Source of the DNA: Burkholderia sp. USMB20
GTDB taxonomy: Bacteria; Pseudomonadota; Gammaproteobacteria; Burkholderiales; Burkholderiaceae
Assembly (NCBI RefSeq): GCF_000949135.2
Contig: NZ_JTAN02000012.1
Span: 310,001 to 374,000, forward strand
Direction: 5' to 3'
Length of the DNA stretch: 64,000 nucleotides
The notes beneath the pieces were generated by a model. The model saw nothing but the letters and a program-made list of their open reading frames with translations, was not told the origin of the DNA and did not search any database. Below are positions 19,736 through 30,439 of the stretch, piece by piece (within the stretch, counting starts at the first letter, position 1; every line of letters starts with the position of its first letter). The position numbers were made by a program, and so were the translations under genes.

Positions 19736-20125
19736 ATGCGTTTGCTGCATACGATGCTGCGAGTCGGCGATCTCGACCGCTCGATCAAGTTCTACACCGA
19801 ATTGCTCGGCATGAAGCTGCTGCGTCGCGAGGATTATCCGGAAGGCAAGTTCACGCTCGCGTTCGTCGGCTACGAAGCGGAAAGCGCGGGCACCGTGCTC
19901 GAGCTGACCCACAACTGGGATACGCCGTCCTACGATCTCGGCAACGGCTTCGGCCATCTGGCGGTGGAAGTCGACGACGCGTACGCGGCCTGCGACAAGA
20001 TCAAGGCGCAAGGCGGCAAGGTGACCCGCGAAGCCGGCCCGATGAAGCACGGCACGACCGTGATCGCGTTCGTCGAGGATCCGGACGGCTACAAGATCGA
20101 GTTCATTCAGAAGAAGGCGCACTGA
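19736..20125 (+). CDS. gloA: Lactoylglutathione lyase (glyoxalase I)
   Basis: GloA converts the methylglyoxal-glutathione hemithioacetal to S-lactoylglutathione, detoxifying methylglyoxal in the cytoplasm. At 129 residues it matches the short bacterial nickel/cobalt-type enzyme. The metal ligands can be seen as H5 ([12 protein letters not shown]), Glu in VLELTHNWD, His in [10 protein letters not shown] and the catalytic Glu in YKIEFIQ. The start has a good ACAGGAG site at proper spacing. It is monocistronic and ends at a strong bidirectional hairpin. Confidence 0.97.
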   Translation: MRLLHTMLRVGDLDRSIKFYTELLGMKLLRREDYPEGKFTLAFVGYEAESAGTVLELTHNWDTPSYDLGNGFGHLAVEVDDAYAACDKIKAQGGKVTREAGPMKHGTTVIAFVEDPDGYKIEFIQKKAH

Positions 20126-20166
20126 GCGCCGGGCGCGCGGCGCACGATGTGCGTCGCGGGCAGGAA

Positions 20167-20209
20167 AAACGGGCGATGTGGTGGAATCCGCATCGCCCGT
20201 TTGTATTTT
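20167..20209. terminator. Bidirectional terminator between gloA and ygjP-like gene
   Basis: A perfect 12-bp stem AAACGGGCGATG/CATCGCCCGTTT (20167-20178 and 20191-20202) with a 12-nt loop has A-rich and T-rich flanks on both sides. It serves gloA (plus) and the convergent gene (minus). Confidence 0.9.
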
Positions 20210-20225
20210 GGTGCGGCCGATCGCG

Positions 20226-21125
20226 TCAAAGCGCCGGCAGCAGTTCGGGCGGGTGATGCTTGAGCGTGTGCCGCGCTTCGCGGAATTCCGGGAAGATCGA
20301 TTCGACGGTCTGCCAGAAGGCCGGACTGTGGTTCATCTCGCGCAGGTGCGACAGCTCGTGCGCGACGACGTAGTCGACGATCGACATCGGGAAGTGGATC
20401 AGCCGCCAGTTCAGCCGGATCTTGCCGTCGCTCGAGCAGCTGCCCCAGCGCGTCGCCGCCGACGACAGCGCATACATCGAATACGTGACGCCGAGCCGTT
20501 CCGCGTAGACCGCCAGGCGTTCGCCGAAGATCCGCTTCGCTTCGCCCTGCAGCCAGCCCTGCACGCGATCCTTGATCTGCTGCATGTCGGCTTGCACGGG
20601 CAGCGGCAGCGACAGCCGTTGCGCATCGGCGTCGAATGCGACGGCGCCCGCGCCGAGCGCGACCGTGATCGTCTTGCCGAGATACGGGAGTTGCGCGCCG
20701 TCGCGCCAGTCGATCTGCGGCAGCGCGCGCTGCTCGGTGCGGGTCTTCCACTCCGCGAGCTTCGCGAAGATCCAGCGCTGCTTCTCGGCGATCGCCGCTT
20801 CGATGTCGGCGAGCGTGACCCAGCGCGGCGCGGTGATCGACAGCCCGCTGCCGTCGATCGTGAAGCCGATCGTGCGGCGCGCGGAGCGCTTCAACCGATA
20901 TTCGAGCACGCGGCTGTCGAGTGCGAACGTGCGGACGCGGGAGCGATCGGGTGCGGGACCCGGATCGAGCGGCACCGCGGGAGCCGCAGCCGCTTCAGGC
21001 GGCGACGGCAGCGCGGCGGGCGCCGACGGTGGCGGCGATGCTGCCGGCCCGTCGAAGAGCGGCAGGTCCATCTGGCGATGATCGAGTGCCACGATGGCAG
21101 GCCGTGGCCGCGGACGCTTTTTCAT
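20226..21125 (-). CDS. YgjP-like (DUF45) zinc metallohydrolase
   Basis: This 299-residue protein ends with the metallopeptidase-like zinc site HELSHLREMNHSPAFW, where two His of HELSH and a downstream His bind metal. It also has the family motif SAATRWGSCSSDGKIRLNWRL. An N-terminal ~70 residues are Pro/Ala-rich and probably disordered. ATG 21125 (MKKRPRPRP) is chosen; a longer in-frame version would overlap plsC. The family is widespread but poorly characterised, and no confirmed substrate is known to me. It is last in the glyQ-glyS-gmhB-plsC run, 46 bp after plsC. Confidence 0.88.
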   Translation of the reverse strand: MKKRPRPRPAIVALDHRQMDLPLFDGPAASPPPSAPAALPSPPEAAAAPAVPLDPGPAPDRSRVRTFALDSRVLEYRLKRSARRTIGFTIDGSGLSITAPRWVTLADIEAAIAEKQRWIFAKLAEWKTRTEQRALPQIDWRDGAQLPYLGKTITVALGAGAVAFDADAQRLSLPLPVQADMQQIKDRVQGWLQGEAKRIFGERLAVYAERLGVTYSMYALSSAATRWGSCSSDGKIRLNWRLIHFPMSIVDYVVAHELSHLREMNHSPAFWQTVESIFPEFREARHTLKHHPPELLPAL

Positions 21126-21171
21126 CAGTTCGCTTCGTTTCGTCGTACGCAACGGCTGCAATCCGGGTGAT

Positions 21172-21936
21172 TCAGACGCGTGCGGCATCGCGCGTGCCGG
21201 CATTGCCCGGCTGGCGATACGCATCGGGATCGATGCGGCGCATTTCCGCTTCGATCCATGCTTCGACCTGCGAGTTCAATACGTCGGGCGTCTTGCCTTC
21301 GACCGGAATCGGCTTGCCGATCGACACGGTGACGACGCCCGGGAACTTCGTGAACGAATTGCGCGGCCACACCCGACCTGCATTGTGCGCGATCGGCACG
21401 ACCGGCGCGCCGGTTTCGATCGCGAAGCGCGCGCCGCCCGTCTTGTACTTGCCCTGCTTGCCGACCGGCGTGCGCGTGCCTTCCGGGAACATGATCATCC
21501 ACGCGCCTTCCGACAGGCGCTTCTTGCCCTGGCGGATCACCGACACGAAGGCATTCTTGCCTTCCTTGCGGTTGATGTTGACCATGTGCAGCAGCCCGAG
21601 CGCCCAGCCGAAGAACGGCACGTACAGCAGCTCGCGCTTGAACACGTAGCAGAGCGGCTTCGGCATCAGCGCCGGAAACGCGAGCGTCTCCCACGCGGAC
21701 TGGTGCTTCGACAGCAGCACGGCCGGGCCGTCGGGCAGGTTCTCGTAGCCTTCGATCCGGTAGCGGATGCCGTTCAGCCAGCGCACGACCCACAGCGTCG
21801 ACTTGCACCAGCCGGCCGCCATCCAGTAGCGCGCGTCGGGACGCATGAACGGAAAGGCGATGAAGCACGCGGTGGCGTACGGCACCGTGTACAGGATGAA
21901 ATAGATCAGCAGCAGCAGGGAGCGGACGAAGCGCAT
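21172..21936 (-). CDS. plsC: 1-acyl-sn-glycerol-3-phosphate acyltransferase (PlsC-like)
   Basis: This enzyme transfers an acyl chain to lysophosphatidic acid to form phosphatidic acid at the inner membrane. It is 254 residues, with an N-terminal hydrophobic helix (residues ~5-30). The acyltransferase box is SKHQSAWETL, an HX4E variant of the usual HX4D, and the glycerol-phosphate-binding motif is FPEGTRTP. It sits 43 bp downstream of gmhB in the same orientation. Related lysophospholipid or ornithine-lipid acyltransferases share these motifs, so the exact acceptor is inferred. Confidence 0.9.
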   Translation of the reverse strand: MRFVRSLLLLIYFILYTVPYATACFIAFPFMRPDARYWMAAGWCKSTLWVVRWLNGIRYRIEGYENLPDGPAVLLSKHQSAWETLAFPALMPKPLCYVFKRELLYVPFFGWALGLLHMVNINRKEGKNAFVSVIRQGKKRLSEGAWMIMFPEGTRTPVGKQGKYKTGGARFAIETGAPVVPIAHNAGRVWPRNSFTKFPGVVTVSIGKPIPVEGKTPDVLNSQVEAWIEAEMRRIDPDAYRQPGNAGTRDAARV

Positions 21937-21979
21937 CGGCGTGGGTTTGACAGTAGGGAGGATGCGCGCGGCGGCCGCA

Positions 21980-22543
21980 TCACTCGTGTTCGTGTGAAAG
22001 GAAGTCGAGTGCGAACGCGCGCAGGTCGTCATGGACCTGCGTGCCGTCCGGCAGGTTGCCCGCGGCGAGCGTCTTCTTGCCCTTGCCGGTCAGCACGAGG
22101 TGCGGCCGGAAGCCGACCGCGACGCCGGCCTGCAGGTCGCGCAGCGAGTCGCCGACGGCCGGCGTGTGACCGGGATCGATCTCGAAGCGCTCGGCGATCA
22201 TCTGCATCATGCCGGGTTTCGGCTTGCGGCACTCGCAGTGGTCTTCCGACGTATGCGGGCAGAAGAACACCGCGTCGATGCGCGCGCCGACCGCGGCCGC
22301 CGCGCGATGCATCTTCAGGTGCATCGCGTTGAGCGTGGCCATGTCGAACAGCCCGCGACCGATGCCGGACTGGTTGGTCGCGACGACCACGCGATAGCCG
22401 GCGTGGTTGAGTCGTGCGATCGCCTCGAGGCTGCCGGGCAGCGCGATCCACTCGTCGGGCGTCTTGATGAACGCGTCCGAATCGACGTTGATCACGCCGT
22501 CCCGGTCGAGGACGACGAGCTTGCGGTTGGGGCTGGTCGGCAT
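21980..22543 (-). CDS. gmhB: D-glycero-beta-D-manno-heptose-1,7-bisphosphate 7-phosphatase
   Basis: GmhB removes the 7-phosphate in ADP-heptose synthesis for the LPS inner core. It is 187 residues, the full family length. The HAD nucleophile motif is LDRDGVINVDS, motif II is ATNQSGIGRG, and the GmhB-specific zinc loop is FCPHTSEDHCECRKPKPGM with the Cys/His ligands. It lies 10 bp after glyS on the minus strand, and the glyS-gmhB-plsC order is a familiar Burkholderia arrangement. Confidence 0.94.
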   Translation of the reverse strand: MPTSPNRKLVVLDRDGVINVDSDAFIKTPDEWIALPGSLEAIARLNHAGYRVVVATNQSGIGRGLFDMATLNAMHLKMHRAAAAVGARIDAVFFCPHTSEDHCECRKPKPGMMQMIAERFEIDPGHTPAVGDSLRDLQAGVAVGFRPHLVLTGKGKKTLAAGNLPDGTQVHDDLRAFALDFLSHEHE

Positions 22544-22553
22544 CGTTCGGCCT

Positions 22554-24653
22554 TTACGCGGCGAGCTTCGAGATGTCGGCGACGCAGTTCATCTGCTGAT
22601 GCAGCGCCGACAGCAGCGCGAGACGGTTCGCGCGCAGCGCGGGATCCTCGGCGTTGACCATCACGTCGTTGAAGAACGTGTCGACCGGCGCGCGCAGCGC
22701 GGCGAGCGCCGACAGCGCGCCCGTGTACGCACGCGCCTCGAGCTGCGACTGTACGTGCGGCGTCACGGCCGCGAGCTGCTCGTGCAGCGCCTTCTCGGCG
22801 GCCTCGACGAGCAGCGTCGGCTGCACCGTGCCGTTCGCGCCGCCTTCCGACTTCTTCAGGATGTTCGAGATCCGCTTGTTCGCCGCCGCGAGCGCTTCGG
22901 CTTCCGCGAGGCGCGTGAATTCGCGCACCGCGTCGAGGCGCGCGACGAGATCGTCGACGCGCGTCGGGTTCAGGCTCAGCACCGCGTCGACTTCGCCGGC
23001 CGAGTAGCCGCGCTCGCGCAACAGGCCGCGCAGGCGGTCGATGAAGAACGCGAAGATCGCGTCGGTCGATTCGGCGACGCCCGGCACGCCTTCGAAGCGC
23101 GCATGGGCCGTGCGCAGCAGCGACACGAGATCGAGCGGCAGCTGTTTCTCGAGCAGCAGGCGCAGCACGCCGAGCGCGTGACGGCGCAGCGCGAACGGAT
23201 CCTTCTCGCCGGTCGGCGCGAGGCCGATGCCCCAGATGCCGACGATCGTCTCGAGCTTGTCGGCCAGCGCGACGGCGGTGGACACCGGCGTGGTCGGCAG
23301 CGCGTCGCCGGAGAAGCGCGGCTGGTAATGCTCGGCGCAGGCGAGCGCGACGTCGTCGGGCTCACCGTCGTGGCGCGCGTAGTACGTGCCCATCGTGCCC
23401 TGCAGTTCCGGGAACTCGCCGACCATGTCGGTCAGCAGGTCGGCCTTCGCGAGGCGCGCGGCGCGCTTCGCGTGCGCGGCGTCGGCACCGATCGCGGGCG
23501 CGATCTCGCCGGCGAGCGCCTCGAGGCGCTCGACGCGTGCGAGCGCCGAGCCGAGCTTGTTGTGATAGACGACGTTCGCGAGCAGCGGCACGCGCTCGGC
23601 CAGCGGCTTCTTCTTGTCCTGCTCGAAGAAGAACTTCGCGTCGGCGAGGCGCGGGCGCACGACGCGCTCGTTGCCTTCGATGATCTCGCCCGGCGTCTTC
23701 GTCTCGATGTTCGACACGATCAGGAAGCGCGAGCGCAGCTTGCCGGCGACGTCGGTCAGCGCGAAATATTTCTGGTTCGTCTGCATCGTGAGGATCAGGC
23801 ATTCCTGCGGAACCTGCAGGAATTCGTCCTCGAAGCGGCACGGATAGACGACCGGCCATTCGACAAGCGACGTCACTTCGTCGAGCAGCGACTCGGGCAT
23901 CACGACCGTGTCGCCGTTCGCGTGTTCGTTCAGCTGCGTGCGGATCGTTTCGCGGCGATCGGCGAAGTGCGCGATCACGCGGCCCTTGTCGCGCAGCGTG
24001 TCGGCATACGCGCGCGCATGCTGGATCGCGACGAGGCCGTCGGACAGGAAGCGGTGGCCGAGCGTGGTGTCGCCGGCATCGACGCCGAACGCGGTGACGG
24101 GCACGATGCGGTCGTCGTGCAGCACGGTCAGGCGGTGCACCGGACGCACGAACTTCACGTCGGAGCCGTCCGGGCGCTGGTAGGTCATGACCTTCGGGAT
24201 CGGCAGCTTCTCGAGCGTTTCGTCGAGCGCGGCCTGCAGCCCGTCGGCGAGTGTCGCGCCGGCCGCCGAGTAGTTGACGAAGAACGCTTCGGCCTTGCCG
24301 TCCTGCGCGCGCTCGAGATCGGCGATCGACAGGTTCGGATGGCCGAGCGCCGCGAGCTTCTTCGCGAGCGGGGCGGTCGGCCGGCCTTCGGCGTCGAGCG
24401 CGACGGACACCGGCAGGACCTTTTCGCGGACCTGCTTTTCAGGCGCGACGGCGCGCACGTTCTGCACGACGACCGCGAGGCGGCGCGGCGTGGCGTAGCG
24501 TTCGAATACGAGTTCGCCTTCGATGAGATCGCGCGCCGCGAGGCGTTGCGCGAGGCCTTCGGCGAATGCGTCGCCGAGGCGTGCGAGGGCCTTCGGCGGC
24601 AGCTCTTCGGTCAGCAGTTCGACGAGCAGGGGGGCGGGATGATTGTGCGTCAT
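22554..24653 (-). CDS. glyS: Glycyl-tRNA synthetase beta subunit
   Basis: GlyS is the large subunit of the bacterial alpha2beta2 glycyl-tRNA synthetase and carries tRNA-recognition domains, including a C-terminal anticodon-binding region. It is 699 residues, as expected. The N-terminal [15 protein letters not shown] and [20 protein letters not shown] are conserved hallmarks. It lies 22 bp after glyQ, with which it must be co-expressed. The long open frames on the opposite strand here are high-GC shadows. Confidence 0.97.
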   Translation of the reverse strand: MTHNHPAPLLVELLTEELPPKALARLGDAFAEGLAQRLAARDLIEGELVFERYATPRRLAVVVQNVRAVAPEKQVREKVLPVSVALDAEGRPTAPLAKKLAALGHPNLSIADLERAQDGKAEAFFVNYSAAGATLADGLQAALDETLEKLPIPKVMTYQRPDGSDVKFVRPVHRLTVLHDDRIVPVTAFGVDAGDTTLGHRFLSDGLVAIQHARAYADTLRDKGRVIAHFADRRETIRTQLNEHANGDTVVMPESLLDEVTSLVEWPVVYPCRFEDEFLQVPQECLILTMQTNQKYFALTDVAGKLRSRFLIVSNIETKTPGEIIEGNERVVRPRLADAKFFFEQDKKKPLAERVPLLANVVYHNKLGSALARVERLEALAGEIAPAIGADAAHAKRAARLAKADLLTDMVGEFPELQGTMGTYYARHDGEPDDVALACAEHYQPRFSGDALPTTPVSTAVALADKLETIVGIWGIGLAPTGEKDPFALRRHALGVLRLLLEKQLPLDLVSLLRTAHARFEGVPGVAESTDAIFAFFIDRLRGLLRERGYSAGEVDAVLSLNPTRVDDLVARLDAVREFTRLAEAEALAAANKRISNILKKSEGGANGTVQPTLLVEAAEKALHEQLAAVTPHVQSQLEARAYTGALSALAALRAPVDTFFNDVMVNAEDPALRANRLALLSALHQQMNCVADISKLAA

Positions 24654-24675
24654 GTGTGGATTGAATCTCGTCTCG

Positions 24676-25680
24676 TCAGTCCTGATCGATCTTGCGTTCG
24701 ACCTTGAGCGGCGGCGCCCATGCCGGCTGGGCGGCGTCCTGGGCGTCGGTGGTGAGGCCCGGCACGCCCGGCGGGTTGCCGAGCATCGGGAAGCCGAGCT
24801 TCTCGCGCGAGTCGTAGTAAGCCTGCGCGACGAGACGCGACAGCGCGCGGATGCGACCGATGTACGCCGCGCGTTCCGTGACCGAGATCGCGCCGCGCGC
24901 GTCGAGCAGGTTGAACGTGTGGCCGGCCTTCAGCACGAGCTCGTACGCGGGCAGCGCGAGCTGCGCGTCGATCATCTTCTTCGCTTCCGCTTCGTAGCTG
25001 TTGAAGAACGTGAACAGCAGGTCGACGTTCGCGTGCTCGAAGTTGTAGGTCGACTGCTCGACCTCGTTCTGGTGGTAGACGTCGCCGTACGACAGGCGGC
25101 GCAGCTCGGGGCCGTTCGGGCCTTGCTCTTCCCATTCGGTCCACACGAGGTCGTACACGTTCTCGACCTTCTGCAGGTACATCGCGAGGCGCTCGAGGCC
25201 GTACGTGATCTCGCCGAGCACCGGCTTGCAGTCGAGGCCGCCGACCTGCTGGAAATACGTGAACTGCGTGACTTCCATGCCGTTTAGCCACACTTCCCAG
25301 CCGAGGCCCCACGCGCCGAGCGTCGGGTTCTCCCAGTCGTCTTCCACGAAGCGCACGTCGTTCTGCTTCAGGTCGAAGCCGAGCGCTTCCAGCGAACCGA
25401 GATACAGGTCGAGGATGTTTTCCGGCGCCGGCTTGAGCACGACCTGGTACTGGTAGTAATGCTGCAGGCGGTTCGGGTTCTCGCCGTAGCGGCCGTCCTT
25501 CGGGCGGCGCGACGGCTGCACGTAGGCGGCGCGCCACGGCTCGGGGCCGACCGCGCGCAGGAACGTGTGGACGTGCGACGTGCCCGCGCCGACTTCCATG
25601 TCGATGGGCTGGAGCAGGGCGCAACCCTGCTTGTCCCAGTAGGACTGCAGCGTCAGGATGATTTGCTGAAACGTAAGCAT
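24676..25680 (-). CDS. glyQ: Glycyl-tRNA synthetase alpha subunit
   Basis: GlyQ is the catalytic class II core that activates glycine. It is 334 residues against ~300 typical; the extra length is a C-terminal tail. The N-terminal [35 protein letters not shown], and [20 protein letters not shown] are highly conserved. It is the first gene of the minus-strand run glyQ-glyS-gmhB-plsC, and its promoter lies in the 344-bp gap up to 26024. Confidence 0.97.
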   Translation of the reverse strand: MLTFQQIILTLQSYWDKQGCALLQPIDMEVGAGTSHVHTFLRAVGPEPWRAAYVQPSRRPKDGRYGENPNRLQHYYQYQVVLKPAPENILDLYLGSLEALGFDLKQNDVRFVEDDWENPTLGAWGLGWEVWLNGMEVTQFTYFQQVGGLDCKPVLGEITYGLERLAMYLQKVENVYDLVWTEWEEQGPNGPELRRLSYGDVYHQNEVEQSTYNFEHANVDLLFTFFNSYEAEAKKMIDAQLALPAYELVLKAGHTFNLLDARGAISVTERAAYIGRIRALSRLVAQAYYDSREKLGFPMLGNPPGVPGLTTDAQDAAQPAWAPPLKVERKIDQD

Positions 25681-26024
25681 GAAGAGCCTTCGTGGCGCTG
25701 GCGCTCCGTTGCGGGCGGCGCTCCGGGCGGGGCCCGGAGGGTCGGCTCGCGCGGCGGCGCGGCTTGTTAGTGTGCTGAAACGTGCAATTTTACCGGATCG
25801 GCGGCCGGATGCGGCCGGAACGCGGACGAAGGGGGCGTCGGCGGTGTTTCGGGCGAGCCGTGCGCGGCCTGTGCGCGGGTCGTCGATGCGCGCGGTGCGC
25901 TCGCGCGCGGTGTCGCGATGCGCTGCTCGCTCCGCCTGCCGCGCCGCTTTGCGCGGGCGTTAAGATGCGCGTATTGCGGCGCGCGCGACGCCTGCCGCGC
26001 GACCGATTGCCCACTCCGGACCGC
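25681..26024. other. Divergent intergenic region, glyQ / TPR gene
   Basis: This 344-bp GC-rich stretch has no supported gene. A minus-strand TAAAAT at 25787-25792 is a possible -10 for glyQ but lacks a convincing -35. Arginine-rich open frames here are compositional shadows. Confidence 0.45.
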
Positions 26025-27648
26025 ATGGACGATTCGAACGACCTCCTCATTCCGCTGATGCCGCCGCTGCTTGCGCTGCTCGGGCAGGCCGCCGACGCGC
26101 ACGCGCGCGGCGAGCGCGACGCGCATGCGCTCTGGCTCGCCGCCGCCGGCCATCTGCACGCCGTCGACATGGCCGCGCTCGCGCAGCTTACGGCGGCGCT
26201 CGTCGCACGGCAGCGTGGCGGCGACGCGCTCGCGCTGGCCGAATGCGCGCTGCGCGTGCATCCGGGCGCCGGCGCGAGTTTCAATCATGGCTATGCGCTG
26301 CAGATGCTCGGCCGTCACGCCGACGCCGTCGCGTCGTACCGCGCCGCCTATGCGCTCGATCCGGGCTGGCCGTCGCTGCGCAACAACCTGGCGATCGCGC
26401 TGCGGCTGTCGGGCGGCGACCGCAACGAAGAAATCGCGCTGCTCGACGCGGCTGTGGCGGCCGACCCGCACGACGTGCAGGTGTGGACCAACCTGGTCGT
26501 CGCGCGGCTCGCGACGCAGGACCTCGACGGCGCGCTCGCGTGCGCGGCGCGGCTCGCGGAGATCGCGCCCGACAATGCGCTCGCGCAGAACAACATCGCG
26601 ATGGCGATGAAGGAGGCGCAACGCTGGGACGACGCCGAGCGCCATGCGGCGCGCGCGTGCGAGCTCGCGCCCGACGATGCGTCGTTCCGTTTCAACCTCG
26701 CGATCATCCAGCTCGTGCGCGCGACTACGCGGCCGGCTGGCGCGGCATGAGGCGCGCTGGGACGCCGCCGGCAGCTGCGCGGCGCCGGCGTGCTGCCGGC
26801 CCGCGCTGCAGGGCGAGCGCTCGCGGGCAAGACGCTGCTCGTCTGGGCGAGCAGGGCTCGGCGACGTGCTGCAGTTCGCGCGCTTCGCGCGCCGCTCGCC
26901 GAGCGCGTGCACCGCGAGGGCGGCGCTCGCGTGGAACACGTTTCCGCAGGTGGGTACGCTGATGCGGCGCAGCCTCGGCGCGCACGCGGATGCGTTCAGC
27001 GCGGGCGGCGGCGTCGACGCACTGCCGGCATTCGACTACGAAGTGCCGCTGATCGGCCTGCCGTTGATGCTCGGGATGGAGACGTCGACGCTCGGCGCGG
27101 CGGTGCCGTACCTGCATGCCGATCCGCGTGCGCGCGACGCATGGCGAGCGCGGCTCGCGGGCGACGGCCGGCTGAAGGTCGGGCTCGTATGGACGGGCAG
27201 CGCGGGGCACCAGCGCAATCCGTTGCGGCGCGTCGGGCTCGAGCGTTATGCCGATGCGTTGCGCGGTGTCGACGGCGTCGCGTTTTACTCGCTGCAGCCG
27301 GGCGCGGACGCGGATGTCGCCGCGGCGCGCGCGGCCGGTTTCGCGATCGAGGACTTCACCGGCGAACTCGAGAGTTTCGACGATACGGCCGCGTTCATCG
27401 GCGCGCTGGATCTGGTGATCACGGTATGCACGTCGGTCGCGCACCTGTCGGGCGCGCTCGGCGCACGCACCTGGGTGCTGCTCGACGTGAATCCGCACTG
27501 GCCATGGCTGCTCGAGCGCACCGACAGCCCGTGGTATCCGACCGCGACGCTGTACCGGCAGCCGACGTTCGGCGCATGGGCGCCGGTGCTGGAAGCGCTC
27601 GCGCGGGATCTGCGCGGCCTGGCCGCGGCCGCGCCGCGGCCGGCCTGA
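26025..27648 (+). pseudogene. TPR protein with C-terminal glycosyltransferase-like domain, frame-damaged
   Basis: ATG 26025 (MDDSNDLLIPLM) opens a frame with four to five tetratricopeptide repeats (visible in GASFNHGYALQMLGRHADAV and NNIAMAMKEAQRWDDAERHA). It fails after IIQLVR at ~26720 and stops at 26750. A second frame, from ~26930 to 27648, encodes ~235 residues resembling the C-terminal domain of heptosyltransferase-type (family 9) enzymes, with VGLVWTGSAGHQRNPLRRV and VCTSVAHLSGALGARTWVLL. Between them, pieces of homologous-looking protein appear in all three frames (DYAAGWRG, LAGKTLLVW, GDVLQFARF, LAERVHREGG). This pattern needs several single-base changes in ~220 bp. Sequencing error in GC runs is more likely than decay, since both halves are otherwise clean. 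Confidence 0.75.
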
Positions 27649-27808
27649 ACGGCTGGCCGGCGCGCCGTCGCGCGTCGTTGCTTCCTGCATGCGGCTTGCC
27701 GGGGTGTCGTGCGGACTCGGCGCTCGTGCGCCGAACGTCGGCGGGCGGGCGGTCCGCATGCCGCATCGACGGCGGCGGCTGCGCCGCGCGCGCCGGCCGC
27801 CCGATGCG

Positions 27809-29499
27809 TCAGGCGTTGCGGTCGCCGCCGGCCTTCGCGCCGTTGCCGCGGCGCAGGCCCGGCCGAACGTGAAGCCGAACGCGAGCAGCACCAGCGACAC
27901 CGCGAGCACGATGTTGTTGCCGCTCGTCACGTACGGCGTGAAGCCGCTCGTGCCTTCGATCCGCACGTCGAGCGAGCCGATCGTAAACGGCTTGAGCTGG
28001 CCGAGCACGCGGCCGCGCGCATCGATCGCGGCGGTCATCCCGGTATTGGTCGAGCGCAGCATCGGCCGGCCCGTTTCGAGCGCGCGCATCCGCGCGATCT
28101 GCAGGTGCTGGTCGAGCGCGATCGTGTCGCCGAACCACGCGAGGTTCGTCACGTTGACGAGCACGCCGGGCGGTTGCGGATTGTCGCGGATCGTCGCGGC
28201 GATTTCCTCGCCGAACAAGTCCTCGTAGCAGATGTCGGCCATCACCGGCTGGTTGTGCACGAGGAACGGCTTCTGCACCGGCGCGCCGCGCGCGAAGTCG
28301 CCGAGCGGCATCTTCATCAGGTTGACGAACCATCGGAAGCCCCACGGGATGAACTCGCCGAAGGGCACGAGATGGTGCTTGTCGTAGTGATAGATGTCGC
28401 GCGAGTGCGGCGTCACGCCGTACAGGCTGTTCGTGTAGTCGACGTAGTGGCCGTCCGGCGTGACCGATGCGCCGACCGCGCCGAACAGCACGGCCGAGCC
28501 GGTCGTGTCGCTGAACTTGCGGATCGCGACGGCGAACGGTTCGGGCAGCTCCTGGATCATCACCGCGATCGCGGTCTCCGGCGTGACGATCAGGTCGGCC
28601 GGCTTCTCGACGATCATCTGCGTGTACATCTTGATCGCCGCGTCGATGCCTTCCTGCTCGAACTTGATGTCCTGCTTCACGTTGCCCTGCAGCAGCCGCA
28701 CCGTGAGCGGCGCGTTCGCGGGCACGGTCCACGCGGCCTGCGACAGCGCGATGCCGGCCGCGACGAGCGCGACGGCGATGCCGGCCGGCGCGGCGATGCG
28801 CACGCGCGCGTTGCCGGCGGCGCCGCGTTCGGATGCGGGCGCCCGGCGCGCGGCGACGAGCGCCTGCACGACCAGCGCGGCGAACAGCGCGAGCACCCAG
28901 GCGATCCCGTACACGCCGACGACCGGCGCGAAGCCCGCGAACGGTCCGTCGACCTGCGGATAGCCGCTCGCGAGCCACGGGAAGCCGGTGAATACGGTGC
29001 CGCGCAGCCATTCGCCGAGCGCCCAGGCGCTCGCGAACGCGAACGCGCCGTGCCAGGTCGGCGAGAACGGCCGCGGATCGGGTTCGCGGCGATGCCATGC
29101 ATGGCCCGCGCAAAACGACCAGAGCCCCGCCGAGAATGCCGGGTACAGCGACAGGTAGAGCGAGAACAGCACCAGCGCGCCGCCCGCGAGCGGCGCGGCC
29201 ATCTCGCCGTACACGTGCATGCTGATGTAGAGCCACCAGATGCCGCTGATGAAGTTGCCGAAGCCGAACGCGCCGCCGGTGAGCGCGGCGCCGCGCCAGC
29301 TCGACGTGCGCGTCAGCTGCGCGAAAAACCAGACGAATACGACGAGTTGCAGCCAGCCGCCGTGCGGGGTCGGTGCGAAGCTGAGCGTATTGGCCGCGCC
29401 GGCGAGCAGCGCGGCCGGATAGTGCCAGCGCGGCAGCGTGCGGCCGGGCGCCGGCGCGAGAAGACCGCCAGCCGGGCGGGACGGGATCGGATCGTCCAT
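27809..29499 (-). CDS. lnt: Apolipoprotein N-acyltransferase (3' frame break suspected)
   Basis: Lnt adds the third acyl chain to the N-terminal cysteine of lipoproteins at the inner membrane. From ATG 29499 the N-terminal ~220 residues form membrane helices, followed by a nitrilase domain. The triad is visible as Glu in VTPETAIAV, Lys in YDKHHLVPFGEFIPWG and Cys in ADICYEDLFGEE. After LAFGFTFG near 27860 the frame runs on with no stop to 26725, across the antisense of the next gene. One added base at ~27858-27862 would instead give a short basic tail ending at the TGA at 27809-27811. I take that as the true end. It lies 52 bp after corC. Confidence 0.9.
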
Positions 29500-29551
29500 G
29501 TGAAGCGAAAGAGGGCGAGCGGTTGAAGGAGACGCGGCCGGCGCGAGACGG

Positions 29552-30439
29552 TCAGTCCTCGTGCGAGGTTTCGGCGCGGCGGCTCGCGAGGGGGTTGCGG
29601 CGCACCAGCAGCACGTGGACCTGGCGCGCATCGCCGCGCTGGATCTCGAACACGAGGTTGCCGAGCTGCAGCTTCTCGCCGCGGTGCGGCACGCGGCCGA
29701 AATGGTGGGTGATCAGCCCGCCGATCGTGTCGACCTCGTCGTCGGGGAAGTCGGTGCCGAACGCCTCGTTGAACTGTTCGATCTCGGTGAGCGCGCGCAC
29801 GCGGAAGCGGCCGTCCGGCCCCGATATGATGTTGCCGGCTTCCTCGTCGAAGTCGTATTCGTCCTCGATGTCGCCGACGATCTGTTCGAGCACGTCCTCG
29901 ATCGTGATCAGGCCCGCGACGCCGCCGTATTCGTCGACGACGATCGCGAGGTGGTTGCGGTTCACGCGGAAGTCGTGCAGCAGCACGTTCAGGCGCTTCG
30001 ATTCGGGAATGAACACGGCGGGGCGCAGCATCCCGCGCACGTCGAATTCCTCTTCGGCGTAGAAGCGCAGCAGGTCCTTCGCGAGCAGCACGCCGATCAC
30101 GTTGTCGCGGTTCTCCTCGTACACGGGGTAGCGCGAGTGCGCCTTCTCGAGGACGAACGGGATGAAGTCTTCAGGCTTGTCGGCGATGTTGATCGCGTCC
30201 ATCTGCGCGCGCGGCACCATGATGTCGCGGGCGCACAGGTCGGACACCTGGAACACGCCTTCGATCATCGACAGCGAATCGGCGTCGATCAGGTTGCGTT
30301 CGTGGGCGTCCTGGAGGATTTCCAGCAGCTCGGACCGGGATTCCGGCTCGGGCGAGATGAAGTCGGTCAGGCGCTCGAGCAGCGAGCGCTTTTCTTGCGG
30401 TTTGTCGGTGAGCTTACGACTGGGATACGAATCGTTCAT
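29552..30439 (-). CDS. corC: CorC/HlyC-family CBS-domain protein
   Basis: This 295-residue protein has two CBS domains (about residues 65-185) and a C-terminal CorC_HlyC transporter-associated domain. Motifs are VFQVSDLCARDIMVPRAQMD, FRVNRNHLAIVVDEYGGVAG and DEVDTIGGLITHHFGRVP. CorC is linked to magnesium and cobalt efflux, and like other CorC proteins this one has no membrane DUF21 domain. It sits directly upstream of lnt, the corC-lnt order conserved in many proteobacteria next to ybeY-ybeZ-miaB. Here that block follows about 0.3 kb away, beyond two small genes. Confidence 0.92.
   Translation of the reverse strand: MNDSYPSRKLTDKPQEKRSLLERLTDFISPEPESRSELLEILQDAHERNLIDADSLSMIEGVFQVSDLCARDIMVPRAQMDAINIADKPEDFIPFVLEKAHSRYPVYEENRDNVIGVLLAKDLLRFYAEEEFDVRGMLRPAVFIPESKRLNVLLHDFRVNRNHLAIVVDEYGGVAGLITIEDVLEQIVGDIEDEYDFDEEAGNIISGPDGRFRVRALTEIEQFNEAFGTDFPDDEVDTIGGLITHHFGRVPHRGEKLQLGNLVFEIQRGDARQVHVLLVRRNPLASRRAETSHED

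Noticed and set aside
22407-24707. 766-codon plus-strand frame opposite glyS
   Set aside because: Low-complexity Arg/Val/Asp-rich translation; glyS on the other strand explains the region fully.
26725-29631. 968-codon frame extending lnt
   Set aside because: Sequence after the membrane/nitrilase protein is the antisense of a neighbouring gene; better explained by a lost base near 27860.
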